DNA of 64,000 bases from positions 1,550,001 to 1,614,000 of the forward strand of contig CANTUR010000193.1 in NCBI GenBank assembly GCA_947683625.1. The letters run 5' to 3'. The number at the start of each line of letters is the position of its first letter. Position 1 is the first letter of the stretch. The DNA comes from Mallotus nudiflorus (lineage: Eukaryota; Streptophyta; Magnoliopsida; Malpighiales; Euphorbiaceae). This document shows positions 58,603-64,000 of the stretch, in pieces. A model generated the notes under the pieces. That model did no database searches and was not told the origin of the DNA. It worked only from the letters and a program-made list of their open reading frames with translations. Position numbers and translations under genes: made by a program.

Positions 58603-60346
58603 TATGAGTGACCTGCTTTTTTTGGCTTATCGTTTGTTTGTTAAACAATGTTGAGGGTCTTTGCATTTCTAAGGGACATGGCAACTTTATCAAATAGGGA
58701 TAGATGATTGGTCTCAAGGGGATGAGACACTTTTGATTTTATGGAGTCAACACCCAATTTTTAGAAAATTGAGAAAAGAAAGGACAACATTGGGTCACTT
58801 AGTGAGTATTTTCCCAGCAGAGATTTCTAGAGGTTCGAGGGATTGCATCTACTTTTTCACTATTTTTCATTATATGATATTCAATGTATAGCTATCGTAA
58901 CATCTTAGTTTTGGTAATGATAGTTTGTATAGCATTCACATAGTACATTAGATAATGTATGAGAATAAAGATAACAATTTTATTATATTGCTTTCCTAAT
59001 AAATACACATTAAAAGGAAAAGATCATGATTGTAGTGATTATTTATGCTATGATGATGTATGACAATAATATAACGGATGCATGAGGTCATCACTAGACC
59101 AAGAGCATGATGACTTTATTCTAAGATATGAACTTTTCATATTATTGGTATTTACGATGTGATTTCATGATTTTGAAAATAGAGGATGCAGAATGATGAT
59201 GTGAAATGAGCATAATGAAGCATATATTATTCATATAGCATGCAAGTTTGCCAGTCTTATCACACAAGCATAACAGTATTCTAAAATGCTGGTGATAGTA
59301 AAATAAAATGCAATGTGATAAAATAAACATGCTAAAATGATTGTGTCGTCCTCAAACTCAACTAAGCTTATGTGAGCTTTGAAGCTTTAGCTTTGAGAGA
59401 TTACCAAGCTTTCCTCTTTGAGAGGTTCAAAATGACAGCAAAATGATGGTAGATTATATACCTTTGAAGCATGCTTTGACAAAGATAAGGCTTGGTTTGG
59501 TGGAAAAGTGATCTAATAACCTAAGGGAAAGGCTATGCGAGAGTAAAAACTATCTAGAAAGGGGCTTCTAGCCCCTTCGATCAGACCAAATTTTTTAGTG
59601 TGTGTGTGTTTCTACTTGCTCCCCCCTCCAAAATAGGGTATAGAGGTGCCTATTTATAGAAAAATGTGTAGAATAGGATGGTGTGAGCATGGTTACACAC
59701 ATATAAGGAGATTTTTGTATATGGCCATGCCAAGTGAGCGTGGTCACACACAGTGTGCATGTGGTCACGCACTTGGCGTGTGGCCACGTGCTCATGTGTA
59801 CACTTTTATACACACTTCAATGCTCTATGTACTCTTCACGAGTTTTATGTGTGATATTCTGGGGTTAGTTCATAACGTAATATGGCCTCACAAATGCATT
59901 TTTGAAGTTTATTTTGCCAAATTCAACCTCAATTTTAGCACATGACACCTAAGGGTGTTTATGCGCACGTTTAAGCGATATGCACTGATCCTCAGGTTGT
60001 GCTGTACCATTTCGAGATGTGTTTTTTAAGTCTTTTTTGTCAAAATCAATCTTTCATTTTCATGAAGCTGGGTCCCAGTCTAAGGAAATGACACCAACCT
60101 AATGAGCTGAGTATTTTAAGAGGGGCTTTCTTGAAATAAACCTCTCATTGTTATGATAATTCATATTTTGTAAGGCTGGAGCCTAACTTAATGGCTCAAT
60201 GATTGATTTTGCACACTAGTGGGGTCAGTTAGGTTTTTAATGTTACATGCTTTATAGGTGTTATGAATGAGTAGACTTTAGTCATCTTGGATATTCATTT
60301 CATCATTTGACCTTTTTTGGGGGATAGTCAAATTTACGGTATGACA
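58603..60346 (-). repeat. 5' LTR of Tat element C
   Basis: Inverted match to the other three family LTRs. On the minus strand it starts TGTCATACCGT at 60346 and ends CTCATA at 58603. Confidence 0.9.
59651..59790 (-). promoter_or_regulatory. U3 promoter of C 5' LTR: G-box and TATA box
   Basis: CACGTG at 59785-59790 and TATAAATA at 59651-59658, 126 bases between. As the 5' LTR this would be the active promoter of C. Confidence 0.5.
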
Positions 60347-60779
60347 ATTACAATACATATCACCAACAATCAACAAGCTTTTCTCTAATGGATTTTTGTT
60401 TAATTTTAATTTATAATTTAGAGGCATGTATTTATGAATTAATATATATAAACATTTTAGTTTCCATTTTTAGAAATTTTTTGTTTTTAAAAACCAAAAA
60501 CTTTAATAAAGTAGTGGTTAATATTTATTTAAATGGGTGCGTATGTTCCTAAAAATATTTTCGATTAATTAAGATAACTTGGCCTAGTGTTTCCCTCGAA
60601 ATTCATGAGTGCTTGAATAGCTCATAATTTAAGCTCATAGTAAAATGATAAATGATTAAGTATACATTTTTCAAATTTTGTTTAAAAAATAACATAATTT
60701 TTTTCTAATATAATAATTTGTTTGGATTAAATCCCAATTAAATTTAAGCATTTAAATTTTATAGTAAGCAACATCGTAT
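60347..60779. repeat. right half of duplicated flank segment, copy 1
   Basis: Matches 63333-63797 through many shared words (AAAAACCAAAAACTTT, CTTGGCCTA, ATTCATGAGTGCTTGAATAG, AATTTGTTTGGATTAAAT). With 29004-29097 it forms the target into which element C inserted. Confidence 0.85.
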
Positions 60780-61217
60780 AAACTCACCAACCAATAATCA
60801 TATTCTTAGGCTTAACATAACTTAACAACAAATATATTTTCACCTTAATAATAGTAAGTTGACAAAAAAATTAGAAAATTCCATTATGTGGCACTAAATG
60901 GTGCACAAATGTCTTTTAAAAATTAAATTGCAATTTTGAGAATTACATCCTTTCATCCATATGGTTGAATATGCCAAACTTTCTAGAGCTCAAGAGCATT
61001 CCCAGTCCCAGTATAAGAAGAGTTTTTATTCTTTTCTTTTCTTTTATATCAATTTTATTTATATGACTAAATGGTTGAATGCATCATGTGTATAATTTTT
61101 AATTAATTGAACAACACATTAAAACCTAAGAACTCATAAAGAATCATCAAAAAATCAAATTAGACATATTTTTTTTGGTAATGAACAAAGAACTAAAAGA
61201 AAAGATCTTGTAAGAAT
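60780..61217. other. 438 bases present in copy 1 only
   Basis: Lies between two blocks that are adjacent in copy 2 (junction at 63797). Either inserted in copy 1 or deleted in copy 2. Noncoding, no terminal repeats recognised. Confidence 0.45.
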
Positions 61218-61400
61218 TGAGCACACGAATAATTTCACAAAAAATTATCACAAACCTAAGATGGATAGAAAGTTTAAATCAAAAGAATGCAAAATCACAA
61301 TAATTAAAAAAACACTAAATGTACATAGAATAAAAATGAAAAAAAAAACTTATTTAAGCTAAGCTTTGATACGAAATTATATGAAATCAAAATGTGGGCA
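61218..61400. repeat. duplicated segment with primer-site-like word, copy 1
   Basis: Matches 63798-63992: CACACGA, CACAAACCTAAGATGGATAG, AGAATGCAAAATCACAATAAT, then AGCTAAGCTTTGATACGAAATTA. The last word resembles the inverted tRNA-Met primer site (GGCTCTGATACCA) of minus-strand copia elements. Confidence 0.7.
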
Positions 61401-63224
61401 ACCATACTCCTTGATTCCTAAAGAGATATAATGAATTTGAGATTTAGATTAATATTTATTTACATAAACTTCTTTCCATGCTGTCATGGGAAGTTTAAAT
61501 CATATTCAAATTCAAACATTGACAACCCTCATCTTATATTTTTTAGTTCAAATAACCAAAGCTAATTAAAACTTATTTTAACTTAATAAAAATTATGCAT
61601 AAGATGCTCATCAATTAAAGTTCTTATAAATTTTTGCAATTAAATTATGAGGAAGTTTAATTAACTCAATTATTAGCTACACTTTATGAACTCTTGCCTC
61701 ACAATAAAAAGAATATAACAAATCTTTAAACAAACTTAAGTTCAATGATGAATCATGCAATATTGACTTATATGTGTAATAGGAATTATGTACAATATGG
61801 TGTAGACTTTTAATTATATTCCAAGTTCCTTTTTACAAACATGGTTCATCCGTTATAGAATAGGAAATAAATTTTCCTTGAATAGTTAATTCCTAATAAA
61901 ATTAGGATTGTTGACTAGTTTTATTCATAACTAAATGACTTTCTAAAGATTCTATTCCCTAATAAAGAATGAATTAGTTGTCAAACTTCTAGCAATGTCA
62001 TATGCCTTTCCATTAGCTTTTCATAGCATATTAAGTCACCTAAATTTGACTTATATAAAGCAAGTTATGGCCAAACATAAGTGGCATCTTTATGTTTAGC
62101 ATGCCATCAAGCATCATTTGAAATAACTATTTCTGCTTCTGTCAAAGTTGAGCTTTCTATTCTTTTAACTAGAGTCAATGAACTACTATTTTTAATTCTT
62201 TGATTTTAAATCTCAGTTTTAATTCAACTGCGGCCCTCCATTCATTACTTTTTAATTTCGTGTTTGATAAGCCCAATTTCCTTACATGTCGGTGGCTGGT
62301 TTTATTTGTAATATTATTTTCACTTGATTTAAAATGAGATTACTATCCACGGTTATATAATTCATAACAATTTAGGTCATTTTATCATCCTGTTAATAAA
62401 AGTAAAAATTACATTAATCAAATTAGTTAATTCTATTATAACATGTACTACATTTGATGTATAGATTACAAACAATATCATTTTTTCTAGATTTAAATTG
62501 ATGAGATTTAATATAAGGTACATCATAAAAGGTATTTAAATAATTTATAACTAATGGTTGTGACTCTTGTAAAATTACAAACAAGATGTTACAATGGGAA
62601 AAAATAGCTTAACAAGGCTTAACCCTCTTTAATCTTAAGAGGCACAATGGAACTAAATATTTATGGTTATTAGTGGAAATTCTTTTCTTTAAATTTTAGT
62701 TATATGGAAGGAAAGATATGTACTAAAAACTTGCTTCTTCATCTCAAAGAGAGGGCATTAACAAATCATCTATTTTGTGCACTAATTTTCCCTAATTTCA
62801 AGGAATTCATTGAACTCTTACTACTTTAATTTTGTTTTTTGCTAAAATGATTTTGAATGCATGTATCACACCTATAAATTTCATTTTGCATAATTTTGCT
62901 TTTTTGAATAATACAAAATAGTTAAATACATTCGTTATTTAACACACTTTGAAAGGGGTTCAATTTTGAATGTAAAATAAAACATTTGATGATAATTTAC
63001 TAATACCATAATACATTAATAAAAGACATAAGAGAAAAAGAAAATTAGACCAAACATTATGGTCATTTTATTACATATTCATAAGTGTGTCTTTTTAAAT
63101 ATTATTGATTTTTTTTGCCTCCACAATTAATGTTTCTATTGCATTATTGTTTCACTCAATCAATGCCTTGGTAATCACAGTTCAAACTACATTCATTAAG
63201 TTATGAACCAATATGATCTTCACA
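61401..63224. other. AT-rich sequence without recognised gene
   Basis: About 1.8 kb, stops in all frames, no protein family signature on either strand. If the primer-like word at 61370 is real, this would hold the LTR of a minus-strand element, but no second LTR copy can be shown. Confidence 0.4.
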
Positions 63225-63421
63225 ATCACTATTTTTATAATAATCTTTAAAGCAATCATTAATGCAATCAACATTCCTTCCAGTAGCTAGAGGTGTACTA
63301 GCCACTAATAATTACATTGTTGCTGCTACTACAATACGCATCACCAACAATGCAATAAGCTTTTTCTCCATTGGGTTTTTTGTTTACTTTTACTTTCTAG
63401 CCTAGAGGTTTGTATTTCTGA

Positions 63422-63496
<75 letters not shown>

Positions 63497-64000
63497 TTGT
63501 AGGAATTTTTGGTTTTGTTTTGTTTTTAAAAACCAAAAACTTTGATAATGTAGTGGCTAATATTTATTTACATGAATGCATATGTTCCTAAAAATATTAC
63601 TAATTAATTGAGAGAACTTGGCCTATCATTTCCCTCAAAATTCATGAGTGCTTGAATAGTTCATAATTTATGCTCATATTAAAATAATAAATAATTAAGT
63701 ATACATTTTTCAAAATTTTAAAAAAAAATAACATAATTTTTTCTAATATAATAATTTGTTTGGATTAAATACTAATGAAATTTAAGCATTTAAATTTAGC
63801 ACACGAGCGATTTCACAAAAGATTGTCACAAACCTAAGATGGATAGAAATTTTAGAACAAAAAGAATGCAAAATCACAATAATTCAAAAAACATGAATTG
63901 CAATTACAATTGAATAAAAAGTATCCATAGAATTGCAATTGAACAAAACCTTATTCAAGCTAAGCTTTGATACCAAATTATCTGAAATCAAATATAGGAA
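63225..64000. repeat. duplicated flank segment, copy 2, uninterrupted
   Basis: Matches in order 29004-29097, 60347-60779 and 61218-61395, without element C and without the 438 base block. It carries GCTTTGATACCAAATTA near 63966-63982, nearer to the tRNA-Met primer complement than copy 1. Runs to the window end. Confidence 0.82.
63425..63488. repeat. (TA)32 microsatellite
   Basis: 64 bases of pure TA followed by a short CA run. Copy 1 has only a few TA units at the same place (about 60440-60452). Confidence 0.95.

Larger units (their letters stand above)
29098..60346 (-). mobile_element. Ty3/gypsy Tat-lineage element C, with nested E and F
   Basis: Same family as B, inverted. Its 5' LTR is at right (58603-60346), then a primer site, leader, gag, protease, a non-homologous block, the integrase end, an antisense PMD gene split by copia E, two tandem arrays, a polypurine tract and the 3' LTR (29098-30882). 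Without E it is about 15.5 kb. Flanks AATAT (29093-29097) and ATTAC (60347-60351) align with ACTAC in the uninterrupted paralogue at 63.33 kb, which suggests an eroded 5 bp TSD. RT to most of integrase is missing, so it could not move without help even when its frames were open. Confidence 0.87.

Noticed and set aside
60347..63224. Possible host gene in the right flank
   Set aside because: Stops in all frames, no splice-consistent coding blocks, and partly duplicated at 63.2-64 kb.

Overview
This window is AT-rich nuclear plant DNA, most likely from a dicot with a repeat-rich genome. The species cannot be fixed from the sequence. I find no convincing host gene, tRNA, rRNA or other RNA gene. 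Nearly all of the 64 kb up to 60.35 kb can be explained by nested LTR retrotransposons, recognised from LTR pairs, tRNA primer sites, polypurine tracts, target-site duplications (TSDs) and degraded gag/pol reading frames. The last 3.7 kb is a duplicated AT-rich segment of unclear origin.

Layout. (1) 1-3092, minus: gag, leader and putative 5' LTR of a Ty1/copia element (D), cut by the window edge and apparently inserted in the 5' LTR of the next element. (2) 3093-29003, plus: a Ty3/gypsy element (A, Tekay/Del-like chromovirus) with roughly 3 kb LTRs. It is split by a 15.9 kb Tat-lineage element (B, plus, 5997-21862). Its 3' LTR holds a 935 bp solo LTR of another family (27487-28421). (3) 29098-60346, minus: a second Tat element (C) of the same family as B, inserted in a segment that has an uninterrupted paralogue near 63.3 kb. 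C is split by copia element E (minus, 34119-49911), and E is split by copia element F of the same family in the opposite orientation (plus, 39240-46369). (4) 60347-64000: the right flank, carrying the duplicated segment and a (TA)32 tract.

Relative order from nesting: A before B, D and the solo LTR; C before E before F. Without the nested insertions B and C are about 15.9 and 15.5 kb, A about 9.1 kb, and E about 8.7 kb. F is 7.1 kb because its 5' LTR is nearly all gone. Every protein domain is broken by stops or frameshifts, so none of these elements looks autonomous.

The most interesting content is in the Tat elements. Between pol and the 3' LTR, both carry, antisense to the element, a captured gene related to the plant mobile domain (PMD) family. 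It keeps at least one GT-AG intron-like interval of matching size (303 and 306 nt). Next to it lie a 38 bp and a roughly 20 bp tandem array. B keeps gag-PR-RT-RNase H-archaeal-type RNase H-integrase in order, with a 5' gag deletion. C keeps gag and protease, but RT to most of integrase is replaced by about 2.1 kb of unrelated sequence. E and F together form an inverted repeat with arms of about 5 kb that could give double-stranded RNA if transcribed through.
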